Assembly (NCBI GenBank): GCA_017624495.1
Contig: JAGAMY010000005.1
Span: forward strand, 70,433 to 109,353
Direction: 5' to 3'
Length of the DNA: 38,921 nucleotides
From: Lachnospiraceae bacterium
GTDB lineage: Bacteria > Bacillota > Clostridia > Lachnospirales > Lachnospiraceae
The notes beneath the pieces are model-generated. The model searched no databases. It was not told the DNA's origin and was given only the letters and a program-made list of their open reading frames with translations. Every line of letters starts with the position of its first letter. The stretch's first letter is position 1. A program made the position numbers and the translations under genes. Below are positions 8,132-18,168 of this stretch, piece by piece.

Positions 8132-9274
8132 ATGAAAAAAATAGCGATATTAGGCTCTACAGGTTCTATTGGTACGCAGACATTAGAAATTGTTCGCGAG
8201 CAGAAGGATTTAAAGGTTACAGCCATTGCTGCGGGCAGTAATATTGAATTGTTAGAAAAACAGGTAAGAGAATTTCAGCCATCATTAGTATCTGTATGGG
8301 ATGAAAAAAAGGCTTCACAGTTAAGAACTGCTTTAAAGGATATGCAGGTAAAAGTGGTTTCTGGTATGGAAGGGCTCTTGGAAGTAGCAACAGAGCCACA
8401 GGCAGAGGTGCTAGTGACTGCCATTGTAGGGATGCTTGGTATTCGACCTACCATTGCAGCCATAAAAGCCGGAAAAGCGATTGCGCTGGCAAATAAAGAA
8501 ACATTAGTAACAGCAGGGCATATTATTATGCCGTTAGCAAAAGAATATAATGTTCCCATTTTACCGGTAGATAGTGAACATAGTGCTATTTTCCAATCCC
8601 TGAATGGGGAAAGAAATAACCGGATTCATAAGATTATATTAACTGCTTCCGGTGGTCCATTCCGTGGGAAAACCATGGATGAATTAAAAAATATTCAGGT
8701 AGAAGATGCACTAAAGCATCCAAACTGGGCAATGGGAAGAAAAATCACCATAGATTCCTCTACTTTAGTCAATAAAGGATTGGAAGTTATGGAGGCAAAA
8801 TGGCTGTTTGATGTGGAGTTAGAACAGATTCAGGTAACGGTTCATCCGCAAAGTGTTATTCATTCTGCAGTAGAATATGAAGATGGGGCAGTCATTGCAC
8901 AATTAGGTACACCGGATATGCGTCTGCCAATTCAATATGCGCTGTATTATCCGGAGAGGAGAAGTTTAAGTGGAAAACGATTAGATTTATTTGAACTTGG
9001 CAGTCTGACCTTTGAAAGACCGGATACAAAGAATTTCCGTGGGCTAGCCCTTGCTTATGAAGCAATGGAGCAGGGAGGAAATATTCCAACAGCTTTCAAT
9101 GCAGCCAATGAAAAAGCAGTAGCCATGTTTTTAGATAGAAAGATTTCTTATTTACAGATTGCTGAAATTATTGAGGCAAGTATGGAACAGACAGTATTTA
9201 TCGAAAATCCTGATGTGGCACAGATTTTAGCCACAGAAGCAGCAACGTATGACTTTATAGAGAGCAGGTGGTAA
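8132..9274 (+). CDS. dxr: 1-deoxy-D-xylulose 5-phosphate reductoisomerase
   Basis: 380 residues. Committed step of the MEP isoprenoid pathway: DXP to 2-C-methylerythritol 4-phosphate with NADPH. The NADPH loop is GSTGSIG (residues 8-14). The metal and substrate motifs LPVDSEHSAIFQSL, LTASGGPFRG, HPNWAMGRKITIDSSTLVNK and EVMEAKWLF all match the family. AAGAGG precedes the ATG. It is followed by rseP after one base. Confidence 0.98.
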   Translation: MKKIAILGSTGSIGTQTLEIVREQKDLKVTAIAAGSNIELLEKQVREFQPSLVSVWDEKKASQLRTALKDMQVKVVSGMEGLLEVATEPQAEVLVTAIVGMLGIRPTIAAIKAGKAIALANKETLVTAGHIIMPLAKEYNVPILPVDSEHSAIFQSLNGERNNRIHKIILTASGGPFRGKTMDELKNIQVEDALKHPNWAMGRKITIDSSTLVNKGLEVMEAKWLFDVELEQIQVTVHPQSVIHSAVEYEDGAVIAQLGTPDMRLPIQYALYYPERRSLSGKRLDLFELGSLTFERPDTKNFRGLALAYEAMEQGGNIPTAFNAANEKAVAMFLDRKISYLQIAEIIEASMEQTVFIENPDVAQILATEAATYDFIESRW

Positions 9275-9275
9275 C

Positions 9276-10310
9276 TTGAATATTATTATAGCAATATTGA
9301 TGTTTAGCATTATCATTTTATTTCATGAGTTAGGACATTTCCTGCTTGCGAAAGCAAATGGTATTCGTGTAAATGAGTTTTCACTAGGACTTGGACCAAC
9401 TATCCTTGGTATTACAAAGGGAGAAACCACATATTCTATTAAGCTTTTGCCTTTTGGCGGAGCGTGCATGATGGAAGGTGAAGATGCAGACAGTGAGGAT
9501 GATGGTGCATTTAATAAAAAATCTGTCTGGGCAAGAATCAGTGTGGTTGCAGCCGGTCCGATTTTCAATTTTATTATGGCATTCTTTTTGGCTGTTATTT
9601 TAATCAGTTGTATTGGTGTAGATAAACCGGTGATTTCCGGTGTCATGGAAGGCTATTCTGCAGAAGCAGCAGGTATGCAGGCAGGAGATAGGATTGTAGA
9701 AATGAATGGTAAAAATATTCATTTTTATCGGGAAGTCAGCATGTATACTTATTTCCATGAAGGTGAGAATGTAGAAGTTGTATATGAGAGAGATGGTGAA
9801 CGTTACGAAACAGTACTAAAGCCGATGTATGACGAGGAAAGTGGCAGATATCTTATGGGTATTATCACCAATAATGTTCGTGAAAAAGGAAGCTTTCTTT
9901 CGAATGTGAAATATGGTGTTCACGAAGTCGGGTATTGGATTTGGACAACATTAGAAAGTCTAAAGATGTTAGTGACAGGTCAGGTTGGTGTAAATGAAAT
10001 GTCCGGTCCGGTGGGGATTGTTAAATCTATAGGAGATACCTATGATGCCAGCGTAAGCGATGGATATTTTTCTGTATTTATCAATATGCTTAATTTTGCA
10101 ATTTTACTGACAGCAAACTTAGGTGTGATGAATCTTCTGCCATTGCCGGCATTAGATGGTGGCCGTCTGGTATTTTTAATCATTGAAGCTATACGTCGCA
10201 AGAAAATTAACCCGGAAAAAGAAGGTATGGTACATTTTGTGGGTATTGTACTTTTGATGGGCTTAATGGTATTTGTGATGTTTAATGATATTCGTAAGTT
10301 GTTTATATAA
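9276..10310 (+). CDS. rseP: Site-2 protease RseP/RasP family
   Basis: 344 residues, intramembrane zinc metalloprotease. The start is TTG 9276 with AGGTGG just upstream and only one base after dxr. HELGH at residues 17-21 is the zinc-binding motif. A PDZ domain spans ~113-190 (GVMEGYSAEAAGMQAGDRIVE). The second catalytic motif is NLLPLPALDGG near residue 290, followed by a last hydrophobic segment. In Firmicutes this protease cleaves anti-sigma factors, cell-division proteins and signal-peptide remnants. The dxr-rseP-ispG order is conserved. Confidence 0.96.
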   Translation: MNIIIAILMFSIIILFHELGHFLLAKANGIRVNEFSLGLGPTILGITKGETTYSIKLLPFGGACMMEGEDADSEDDGAFNKKSVWARISVVAAGPIFNFIMAFFLAVILISCIGVDKPVISGVMEGYSAEAAGMQAGDRIVEMNGKNIHFYREVSMYTYFHEGENVEVVYERDGERYETVLKPMYDEESGRYLMGIITNNVREKGSFLSNVKYGVHEVGYWIWTTLESLKMLVTGQVGVNEMSGPVGIVKSIGDTYDASVSDGYFSVFINMLNFAILLTANLGVMNLLPLPALDGGRLVFLIIEAIRRKKINPEKEGMVHFVGIVLLMGLMVFVMFNDIRKLFI

Positions 10311-10328
10311 AACAAAACGGAGGATGAA

Positions 10329-11384
10329 ATGGATAGAAAGAATACGAAAACCGTAAAAATTGGAAATCGCATCATTGGAGGCGGCAATCCGATTTTGATT
10401 CAGTCGATGACAAATACAAAGACAGAAGATGTGGCAGCAACCGTTGCGCAGATAAAGAAGCTGACAGCAGCCGGTTGTGATATTATCCGCTGTGCAGCAC
10501 CGACCATGGAAGCAGCAAAAGCTATTGCAGAGATAAAAAAACAGATTGAAATTCCACTAGTGGCAGACATTCATTTTGATTATCGTTTAGCCATTGCAGC
10601 CATGGAAAATGGAGCGGATAAAATTCGTATTAATCCGGGCAATATCGGCAGCACAGACCGTCTTCGTGCGGTGGTCGAGGTGGCAAAGGAGCGCAATATT
10701 CCTATCCGTGTAGGCGTAAACAGTGGTTCGCTGGAAAAGGAGCTTGTGGCAAAATACAATGGTGTTACCGCAGAGGGGATTGTAGAAAGTGCATTGGATA
10801 AAGCAAAAATGATTGAGGATATGGGATATGATAATCTGGTTATCAGCATCAAATCCTCGGATGTGTTGATGTGTGTAAAAGCCCATGAATTAATTGCTAA
10901 AGAAACGACACATCCGTTGCATGTAGGTATAACCGAAGCAGGTACATTAATCAGTGGAAATATTAAGTCCTCCATAGGTTTAGGCTTGATTTTGCATCAG
11001 GGAATTGGTGACACTATCCGGGTATCCTTAACCGGTGACCCATTAGAAGAAATTAAATCTGCAAAATTAATTCTGCGTACATTAGGACTCCGCAAAGGTG
11101 GCATAGAAGTAGTTTCCTGTCCGACCTGTGGCAGAACCCAGATAGATTTAATTGGTCTTGCCAATCAGGTAGAAAACATGGTGGCAGATATTCCTTTGGA
11201 TATCAAAGTAGCTGTTATGGGCTGCGTGGTAAATGGTCCGGGAGAAGCAAAAGAAGCGGATATCGGAATTGCCGGAGGCATAAAAGAAGGACTTTTAATA
11301 AAGCATGGTGAAATTGTAAAAAAAGTACCGGAAGAGGAATTATTATCTACTCTTCGTGAAGAATTATTACATTGGAGTGAGTAA
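10329..11384 (+). CDS. ispG: (E)-4-hydroxy-3-methylbut-2-enyl diphosphate synthase
   Basis: 351 residues, iron-sulfur enzyme of the penultimate MEP pathway step. The TIM-barrel part begins with PILIQSMTNTKTEDV and contains PLVADIHFDYRLA and DKIRINPGNIG. The 4Fe-4S cysteines are in SCPTCGRTQID and GCVVNGPGEAKEADIG. CGGAGG lies before the ATG. Together with dxr this window holds two of the seven MEP enzymes. The stop lies one base before the polC ATG. Confidence 0.98.
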   Translation: MDRKNTKTVKIGNRIIGGGNPILIQSMTNTKTEDVAATVAQIKKLTAAGCDIIRCAAPTMEAAKAIAEIKKQIEIPLVADIHFDYRLAIAAMENGADKIRINPGNIGSTDRLRAVVEVAKERNIPIRVGVNSGSLEKELVAKYNGVTAEGIVESALDKAKMIEDMGYDNLVISIKSSDVLMCVKAHELIAKETTHPLHVGITEAGTLISGNIKSSIGLGLILHQGIGDTIRVSLTGDPLEEIKSAKLILRTLGLRKGGIEVVSCPTCGRTQIDLIGLANQVENMVADIPLDIKVAVMGCVVNGPGEAKEADIGIAGGIKEGLLIKHGEIVKKVPEEELLSTLREELLHWSE

Positions 11385-11385
11385 C

Positions 11386-14300
11386 ATGTCAAAACTTTTT
11401 TTCGAGGTATTTCCAACATTAGTTGTAAATGAAGAATTGAAAAAATTGTTGTCTGAGATGGAAATCACAAAGGTAAGTGCGAATCGTTCAAAGACTGCGA
11501 TTCGCATTTATCTTTTAGGCAGCCATCTGATACATAAAGCAAATATATTTCATTTAGAAAAAGAAATTGAAAAACAGTTATTTCCAAATCAGCGGATGGA
11601 AATCAATATTATTGAAAAATACCAGCTTTCTGCCCAGTATACAGCAGAAACGTTAATGGATATATATAAGGGGAGTATTGAAGAGGAGCTGCGTGTGTAC
11701 AGTTTACTTTTATACAATATTTTCCGAAGCGCAAAAATAGAGTTTGAGGATGGTAAACGAGTAAAGCTTACCCTCCCGGATACCATGTTAGCAAGAGAAC
11801 GTGCCGATGAATTGATTTGCATTTTAGAAAAAATCGTATGTGAACGATGTGGACTGGATTTTATTGTAAATTTGTCTTATGAAAAACCAAAAGGCAGTAG
11901 CCGGATAAAAAATGCAGATTTAATTATTCAACAGGAAATTCAAAATGTTGTCCGCATGGCTGCTATTGGGAAAGCAGATGAACAGACAGCCGAAGAACAG
12001 CCACAGAATACAGAGAAAACACCGGAAAAAATACCGGAGAAGACAGTGGAGAAAAAGCCTAGAAGAGACTTTTTCAAAAAATCCGACAATCCGGATGTTA
12101 TTTATGGAAGGGATTTTGAGGATGAAATTGTATCTATTGATACAATTATTGGTGAAATTGGAAAAATAGCTGTGCGAGGACAGGTATTAAAGGTAGAGAC
12201 CAATGAAATACGAAATGAAAGAACCATTGTGATAATCACCATCACGGATTTTACAGATACCATCAATGTAAAAGTATTTGTAGGAAATGATAATCTTCCG
12301 GAGCTGTTGGATAATATAGGAAAAGGTTCTTTTATAAAAGTTAAAGGTGAGCCAAAAATGGATAGCTTTGACAAGGACTTGGTGATTTCATTTCCGGAGG
12401 GAATCAAGAAAGCGCAGGAATTTCGTACAATCCGTATGGATAATAGTCCGGTTAAGCGTGTGGAGTTACATTGTCATACCAAAATGAGTGATATGGATGG
12501 GGTATCTGACGTAAAGGATATTATCAAACGTGCCATGAAATGGGGGCATAAAGCCATTGCCATTACCGACCATGGAGATGTACAGGCTTTCCCGGAGGCG
12601 AACCATGCTATTTCTAAGGATGATGATTTTAAAATCATTTATGGGGTAGAAGCCTATTTAGTGGATGATTTGAAATTTATAGTAGAAAATCCAAAAGGAC
12701 AATCATTAGAGGATACCTATGTGGTATTTGACATAGAAACCACAGGGCTTAGCCCACTTCAGGATAAAATCATTGAAATTGGTGCAGTTAAAGTGAGTAA
12801 AGGGGAAATTGTAGATAGATTTTCGTCTTTTATTAATCCACAGATACCCATTCCGTATGAAATAGAACAATTGACCGGCATCAATGATGATATGGTAATG
12901 CATGCAGAACTCATCGAAGTAGTATTACCGCAGTTTATAGAGTTTTGTGGTAATGCAGTTATGGTAGCACATAATGCAGAATTTGATATGAGTTTCATTA
13001 AACATAATTGTGAACAGCAAGGGATAGAAAAAGACTTTACAATCATAGATACATTGGTTCTTTCAAGGGTATTGCTGCCGACATTAGGGCGTTATAAGTT
13101 GAATGTTGTGGCAGATGCAGTAGGTGTTGAATTAAAAAATCATCATCGGGCAGTTGACGATGCAGAATGTACAGCAGGGATTTTTATTCATTTTATTCAA
13201 ATGCTGAAAGAAAGAAAAGTTTCAAATGTAAATCAGTTGGAGGAATTGCGGACAACAGATCCTGAGCAGATTAAAAAAATGCATCACTATCATGCAATAA
13301 TTTTAGCCACGAATGATATTGGTCGAATCAATCTGTATCGTCTGGTTTCTATGTCGCATTTGACTTATTTTAGAAGGAAACCTAGAATACCAAAATCGGA
13401 ATTTGTAAAACACCGTGAGGGGTTAATTATTGGGTCAGCCTGTGAAGCGGGAGAGTTGTATCAGGCGATTTTAAATAAGCGGTCTGAATTGGAAATTGCA
13501 CGGTTAGTGGAGTTTTATGATTATCTGGAAATACAACCGCTGGGAAATAATAAGTTTATGATAAACAGCGAAAAAATACAGATTGAAAGCATGGAAGAAT
13601 TAATAGAAATCAACCGCAAAATCGTAAAACTTGGCGAGCAGTTTCATAAACTGGTAGTTGGTACCTGTGATGTACATTTCCTAGACCCGGAGGATGAGGT
13701 ATACCGCCGTATTATCATGGCAGGAAAAGGCTTTAAGGATGCAGACGATCAGGCACCGTTATATCTTCGTACCACCGAAGAAATGTTAGCAGAATTTGAC
13801 TATCTTGGCAGTGAAAAAGCAGAAGAAATTGTTATTACCAATCCGAATAAAATTGCAGATATGTGTGAAAAAATTTCACCTGTGCGCCCGGATAAATGTC
13901 CTCCGGTGATTGAAAACTCAGATCAGCTTTTGCGTACCATCTGCGAAAACAAAGCCCATGAAATGTATGGAGAAGTATTACCGCCTATTGTGGAAGAACG
14001 CTTAAATCGTGAATTAAACTCCATTATCAGCAATGGTTATGCCGTTATGTACATCATTGCCCAGAAGCTGGTGTGGAAATCCAACGAAGACGGATATCTG
14101 GTAGGTTCACGAGGCTCCGTAGGCTCGTCCTTTGCAGCGACCATGTCCGGTATTACCGAGGTAAATCCATTGCAGGCGCATTATTTGTGTCCAAACTGTC
14201 ATTACAGTGATTTTGATTCACCGGAGGTAAAGGCATTTTCCGGTCGGGGCGGTTGTGATATGCCGGATAAAATTTGTCCACAGTGCGGCAAACCTTTAGC

Positions 14301-15786
14301 CAAAGAAGGCTTTGATATCCCCTTTGAAACTTTCCTTGGATTTAAAGGAAATAAAGAGCCGGATATTGACTTAAACTTCTCCGGAGAGTACCAGAGTAAA
14401 GCACATGCCTATACGGAAGTTATTTTTGGGCATGGACAGACCTATCGTGCCGGTACAATCGGTACATTAGCCGATAAGACGGCATTTGGCTATATTAAGC
14501 ATTATTACGAGGAGCGTGGTGTCACAAAGCGAAACTGCGAAATTGACCGTATCGTACAAGGCTGTGTAGGGGTACGAAGAACCACGGGACAGCATCCGGG
14601 TGGTATTATCGTTTTGCCTGTGGGAGAGGAAATTGATTCCTTTACACCGGTACAGCATCCCGCAAACGATATGACAACCAGCACAGTAACCACCCATTTT
14701 GATTACCATTCCATCGACCATAATTTATTAAAATTAGATATACTTGGACATGACGATCCCACCATGATTCGTATGCTGCAGGATTTAACAGGACTTGACC
14801 CTCAGACTATTCCATTAGATGATGCAACAGTAATGTCCCTGTTTAAAAATACCAGTGCCCTAGGTGTGACACCGGAGGATTTAAATGGTTGTGCCTTAGG
14901 CTGTCTTGGTATACCGGAGTTTGGTACAGATTTTGCCATGCAGATGGTTATTGATGCAAAACCGCAGGAATTTTCCGATTTAATTCGTATTTCCGGGCTT
15001 TCCCATGGAACGGATGTGTGGCTTGGAAATGCACAGACTTTAATTGAAGAAGGAAAAGCGACCATTTCCACAGCAATCTGTACCCGTGACGATATCATGG
15101 TGTATCTGATTCATATGGGCTTAGAAAGCGAGCTGGCATTTACCATTATGGAATCCGTGCGAAAGGGAAAAGGATTAAAGCAGGAATGGGAGGATGAAAT
15201 GTTAGCTCATGATGTACCGGATTGGTATATCTGGTCCTGCAAGAAAATTAAGTACATGTTCCCAAAAGCCCACGCGGCAGCTTATGTTATGATGGCATGG
15301 CGTATAGCCTATTGTAAGGTTTTTTATCCGTTGGCATACTATGCAGCATATTTTAGTATCCGTGCGACAGGGTTTAACTATGAACTGATGTGTCAGGGGG
15401 AAGAACGCCTGCTGCATTACATGAAAGAATACAAAAACAAAGAAAAGCCCAGCAAAAAGGAACAGGATGTATATCGTGATATGCGAATTGTACAGGAAAT
15501 GTATGCAAGGGGATTTTCGTTTTGGACAATGGACATTTACCGTGCCAAAGCGAACCATTTTCAGATTATTGATGGCAAATTAATGCCTGCATTAAGTACT
15601 ATTGAAGGCTTGGGAGAAAAGGCGGCAGAAGCCGTTGAAGAAGCAGCAAAGGATGGTAAATTTTTATCCAAGGACGATTTCCGTCAACGGACAAAAGTAA
15701 GTAAAACCGTTATCGATTTAATGAGTGATTTAGGTATTTTAGGTGATTTACCGGAATCTAATCAGTTATCCTTATTTGATTTTTAG
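11386..15786 (+). CDS. polC: DNA polymerase III alpha subunit, Gram-positive PolC type
   Basis: 1466 residues, replicative polymerase. Order: N-terminal domain; a Lys/Glu/Pro-rich linker ~200-230; OB-fold (TIIGEIGKIAVRGQVLKVE); a PHP domain split in two (VELHCHTKMSDMDG, AITDHGDVQAFPEA); an inserted DnaQ-type 3'-5' exonuclease (VVFDIETTGLSPLQDKIIEI ... VAHNAEFDMSFI ... HHRAVDDAECT); the second PHP part; then the polymerase core with a zinc-knuckle-like CPNCHYSDF ... CPQCGKP, the catalytic KEPDIDLNFSGEYQ and LLKLDILGHDDPTMI. ATG 11386 is supported by TTGGAG 8 bases upstream and the fit to family length; ten extra in-frame codons upstream overlap ispG. This gene is a strong marker for low-GC Gram-positives. 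No terminator is obvious after it. Confidence 0.98.
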   Translation: MSKLFFEVFPTLVVNEELKKLLSEMEITKVSANRSKTAIRIYLLGSHLIHKANIFHLEKEIEKQLFPNQRMEINIIEKYQLSAQYTAETLMDIYKGSIEEELRVYSLLLYNIFRSAKIEFEDGKRVKLTLPDTMLARERADELICILEKIVCERCGLDFIVNLSYEKPKGSSRIKNADLIIQQEIQNVVRMAAIGKADEQTAEEQPQNTEKTPEKIPEKTVEKKPRRDFFKKSDNPDVIYGRDFEDEIVSIDTIIGEIGKIAVRGQVLKVETNEIRNERTIVIITITDFTDTINVKVFVGNDNLPELLDNIGKGSFIKVKGEPKMDSFDKDLVISFPEGIKKAQEFRTIRMDNSPVKRVELHCHTKMSDMDGVSDVKDIIKRAMKWGHKAIAITDHGDVQAFPEANHAISKDDDFKIIYGVEAYLVDDLKFIVENPKGQSLEDTYVVFDIETTGLSPLQDKIIEIGAVKVSKGEIVDRFSSFINPQIPIPYEIEQLTGINDDMVMHAELIEVVLPQFIEFCGNAVMVAHNAEFDMSFIKHNCEQQGIEKDFTIIDTLVLSRVLLPTLGRYKLNVVADAVGVELKNHHRAVDDAECTAGIFIHFIQMLKERKVSNVNQLEELRTTDPEQIKKMHHYHAIILATNDIGRINLYRLVSMSHLTYFRRKPRIPKSEFVKHREGLIIGSACEAGELYQAILNKRSELEIARLVEFYDYLEIQPLGNNKFMINSEKIQIESMEELIEINRKIVKLGEQFHKLVVGTCDVHFLDPEDEVYRRIIMAGKGFKDADDQAPLYLRTTEEMLAEFDYLGSEKAEEIVITNPNKIADMCEKISPVRPDKCPPVIENSDQLLRTICENKAHEMYGEVLPPIVEERLNRELNSIISNGYAVMYIIAQKLVWKSNEDGYLVGSRGSVGSSFAATMSGITEVNPLQAHYLCPNCHYSDFDSPEVKAFSGRGGCDMPDKICPQCGKPLAKEGFDIPFETFLGFKGNKEPDIDLNFSGEYQSKAHAYTEVIFGHGQTYRAGTIGTLADKTAFGYIKHYYEERGVTKRNCEIDRIVQGCVGVRRTTGQHPGGIIVLPVGEEIDSFTPVQHPANDMTTSTVTTHFDYHSIDHNLLKLDILGHDDPTMIRMLQDLTGLDPQTIPLDDATVMSLFKNTSALGVTPEDLNGCALGCLGIPEFGTDFAMQMVIDAKPQEFSDLIRISGLSHGTDVWLGNAQTLIEEGKATISTAICTRDDIMVYLIHMGLESELAFTIMESVRKGKGLKQEWEDEMLAHDVPDWYIWSCKKIKYMFPKAHAAAYVMMAWRIAYCKVFYPLAYYAAYFSIRATGFNYELMCQGEERLLHYMKEYKNKEKPSKKEQDVYRDMRIVQEMYARGFSFWTMDIYRAKANHFQIIDGKLMPALSTIEGLGEKAAEAVEEAAKDGKFLSKDDFRQRTKVSKTVIDLMSDLGILGDLPESNQLSLFDF

Positions 15787-15806
15787 GCAGGAATATGCGG
15801 GGCGGC

Positions 15807-15835
15807 TTGCTATCTAAAGGCGATTGTTATATTAT
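15807..15835 (+). promoter_or_regulatory. Sigma-A promoter for the pheA-ppk operon
   Basis: TTGCTA (15807-15812), 17-base spacer, TATTAT (15830-15835), about 37 bases before the pheA ATG. It suggests that the pheA-DUF815-ppx-ppk-HAD run is transcribed separately from polC. Confidence 0.55.
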
Positions 15836-15871
15836 AAATATATAAGAAGATGACATATTTTGGAGGCGAAA

Positions 15872-16843
15872 ATGAAAGAATTAGAGGAAGTTCGTGGCAG
15901 AATTTCTGCAATAGATAAAGAAATTGTAGAATTATACGAAGAGCGGTTACGGCTTACAGAAAAAGAAGTTCAATACCGTTTAGAAACAGGTGGAACGCTT
16001 TTTGGCTTTATCCCGACAGATAAATTTGATTTTCAGCATGCAAAAGTAGTTTTTCAGGGTGTAGAGGGAGCTTACAGCCAGCAGGCATTACAGGAGTTTT
16101 TTGGTACGGATACGAAGAGTTATAATGTGGAAACATGGCGAGATGCCATGGAGGCAATTGCCAATGGAGAAGCGGATTATGCGGTACTTCCTATCGAAAA
16201 TTCTTCCGCCGGAATTGTATCTGAGAATTTTGATTTGCTGGTAGAATATGATAATTGCATAATTGGTGAGCAGATTATCAAAATAGACCATTGCCTGTTA
16301 GGGGTAAAGGGAGCAGATATTACAGATATTACAGATGTTTATTCCCATCCACAGGCATTGATGCAGTGTTCTAAATTTTTAAGCAGCCATAATGACTGGG
16401 AAAAGCACAGCATGAAAAATACCGCAGGTTCTGCGCTTCGTGTACAAAAAGATAACAGGAAAAATCAGGCGGCAATAGCAGCAAAAATCAATGCAGAATT
16501 ATATAATCTTGAGGTTTTAGCAGAAGCTATTCAGAATAATACGTCAAATGCTACAAAGTTTATTATTGTAACAGGCAAAAAGGTATTTCAAAAGGATGCA
16601 AAAAAAATCAGCCTGTGTTTTGAAACCCCGCATAAAAGTGGTTCTTTATATCAGGCACTGTCACATCTGATTTATAATAATCTGAATATGACAAAAATTG
16701 AATCCCGCCCGATACAGGGAAAAAATTGGGAATATCGTTTCTTTATTGATATTGATGGCAGTCTGATGGATGGTGCTGTACAGAATGCATTGCAGGAATT
16801 ACAGGCAGAAACGGAAGGACTCAAAATACTTGGCAATTATTAG
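15872..16843 (+). CDS. pheA: Prephenate dehydratase with a truncated chorismate mutase N-terminus
   Basis: 323 residues. It converts prephenate to phenylpyruvate in phenylalanine synthesis. Residues 1-40 look like helix 1 of an AroQ chorismate mutase (RGRISAIDKEIVELYEERLRL), but helices 2 and 3 are absent: residue ~50 leads straight into the dehydratase (VVFQGVEGAYSQQAL, YAVLPIENSSAG, YSHPQALMQCSKFL, NTSNATKFIIV). An ACT regulatory domain follows (KISLCFETPHKSGSLYQAL and the ESRP motif), so feedback by phenylalanine is expected. Full bifunctional proteins of this type are roughly 50 residues longer. ATG 15872 lies 5 bases after GGAGG; TTG 15860 precedes the Shine-Dalgarno and is unlikely. First gene of the run leading to ppk. 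Confidence 0.93.
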   Translation: MKELEEVRGRISAIDKEIVELYEERLRLTEKEVQYRLETGGTLFGFIPTDKFDFQHAKVVFQGVEGAYSQQALQEFFGTDTKSYNVETWRDAMEAIANGEADYAVLPIENSSAGIVSENFDLLVEYDNCIIGEQIIKIDHCLLGVKGADITDITDVYSHPQALMQCSKFLSSHNDWEKHSMKNTAGSALRVQKDNRKNQAAIAAKINAELYNLEVLAEAIQNNTSNATKFIIVTGKKVFQKDAKKISLCFETPHKSGSLYQALSHLIYNNLNMTKIESRPIQGKNWEYRFFIDIDGSLMDGAVQNALQELQAETEGLKILGNY

Positions 16844-16858
16844 AATGGAGAATAGGTT

Positions 16859-18154
16859 ATGCATAGCACGAAAGAACTGATTTTATATAAAAATTTTGAA
16901 AATGGAAAGCTGTTTTATAATTTTACATGGCTGATGGAGAATTATGAAAATGATTTTTACAATAAAGAAGATATGGCAGCCTTATATTATGAATGTTTTC
17001 ATGAACTGTTAGAGATATCTGCCAGTCATGGATTTGAAGGCAATCTTTGGCACAATTTTCTGGCATTTATCTTAATAAATAATGAAAATGCCTACAGTAA
17101 AGCCTGTGAAATTCGTGGTGCAGTAGAAGGCTCTGTAAATGCCATTGTCATGCATGATTTTACCATCTTTAAGGAATTATTTGATTTTGATTTACATAGA
17201 TTAGAGGATGCCTTGGGCGTGACGGGTATAGATATTTTGACTGATTATACCAGTATGGATGGCAGCAGCAAGATGTTTAACCAGCGTATACGGGACAGAA
17301 TTTGCGAATTAAGTGTGCATTTAGATAAAGCAGAGGATGTAGAAGGCTTTAAAGCTGCCGTAACAAAGTTTTATCAGGATTTTGGTGTGGGCAAATTAGG
17401 ACTTCATAAGGCATTTCGTATCGAGCATACAGAGAATGAAGCGCAGATTGTGCCAATTACCAACATTGCCCATGTGAAGTTAGAGGATTTAGTGGGATAT
17501 GATATTGCAAAGAAGAAGTTAATCGATAATACAGAAGCCTTTGTAAAGGGCAGAAAAGCGAATAACTGTCTGTTGTTTGGCGATGCCGGAACGGGAAAAT
17601 CCTCCAGTATCAAAGCTATTGTGAATCAGTACTATGAACAAGGACTTCGTATGATTGAGGTGTATAAGCATCAGTTTCAGGATTTAAATTCAGTAATTGC
17701 CCAGATAAAAAACAGGAATTATAAGTTTATTATCTATATGGATGATTTATCCTTCGAAGAATTTGAAATTGAATATAAATATCTAAAGGCAGTTATTGAA
17801 GGCGGATTGGAGAAAAAACCGGAGAATGTACTGATTTATGCTACCTCTAACCGCAGACATTTAGTGCGTGAAAAGTTCTCGGATAAGGCGGAATTGGCGG
17901 ATGATTTACACAATAATGATACTGTGCAGGAGAAGCTTTCTTTAGTGGCAAGATTTGGTGTACAGATTTATTTTGGTTCACCGGAAAAAAAGGAATTCCA
18001 GCAAATCGTAAAAACTTTAGCGGATAGGCATGGAATCAAAATGAAGGAAGAAGAACTGCTTTTAGAAGCAAATAAATGGGAAATCAGTCATGGTGGACTT
18101 TCCGGCAGAACTGCACAGCAGTTTATTGATTATTTGTTGGGACAGCAGATTTGA
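16859..18154 (+). CDS. DUF815-family AAA+ ATPase
   Basis: 431 residues. The N-terminal ~190 residues are helical with no motif I recognise. The C-terminal AAA+ module has a Walker A LLFGDAGTGKSSS, Walker B FIIYMDDLSFEEFE, and a sensor segment VLIYATSNRRHLV followed by a lid. This matches the uncharacterised DUF815 family of P-loop ATPases. TGGAGA precedes the ATG. It sits 15 bases after pheA and 14 before the exopolyphosphatase gene, so it may act in polyphosphate metabolism or be a general chaperone-like ATPase; neither is proven. Confidence 0.88.
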   Translation: MHSTKELILYKNFENGKLFYNFTWLMENYENDFYNKEDMAALYYECFHELLEISASHGFEGNLWHNFLAFILINNENAYSKACEIRGAVEGSVNAIVMHDFTIFKELFDFDLHRLEDALGVTGIDILTDYTSMDGSSKMFNQRIRDRICELSVHLDKAEDVEGFKAAVTKFYQDFGVGKLGLHKAFRIEHTENEAQIVPITNIAHVKLEDLVGYDIAKKKLIDNTEAFVKGRKANNCLLFGDAGTGKSSSIKAIVNQYYEQGLRMIEVYKHQFQDLNSVIAQIKNRNYKFIIYMDDLSFEEFEIEYKYLKAVIEGGLEKKPENVLIYATSNRRHLVREKFSDKAELADDLHNNDTVQEKLSLVARFGVQIYFGSPEKKEFQQIVKTLADRHGIKMKEEELLLEANKWEISHGGLSGRTAQQFIDYLLGQQI

Positions 18155-18168
18155 AAGGGTGATGTTTG

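Noticed and set aside
12706-13046. Antisense open frames inside polC and other long genes
   Set aside because: They are shadows of strongly conserved coding sequence, without ribosome sites or family motifs.
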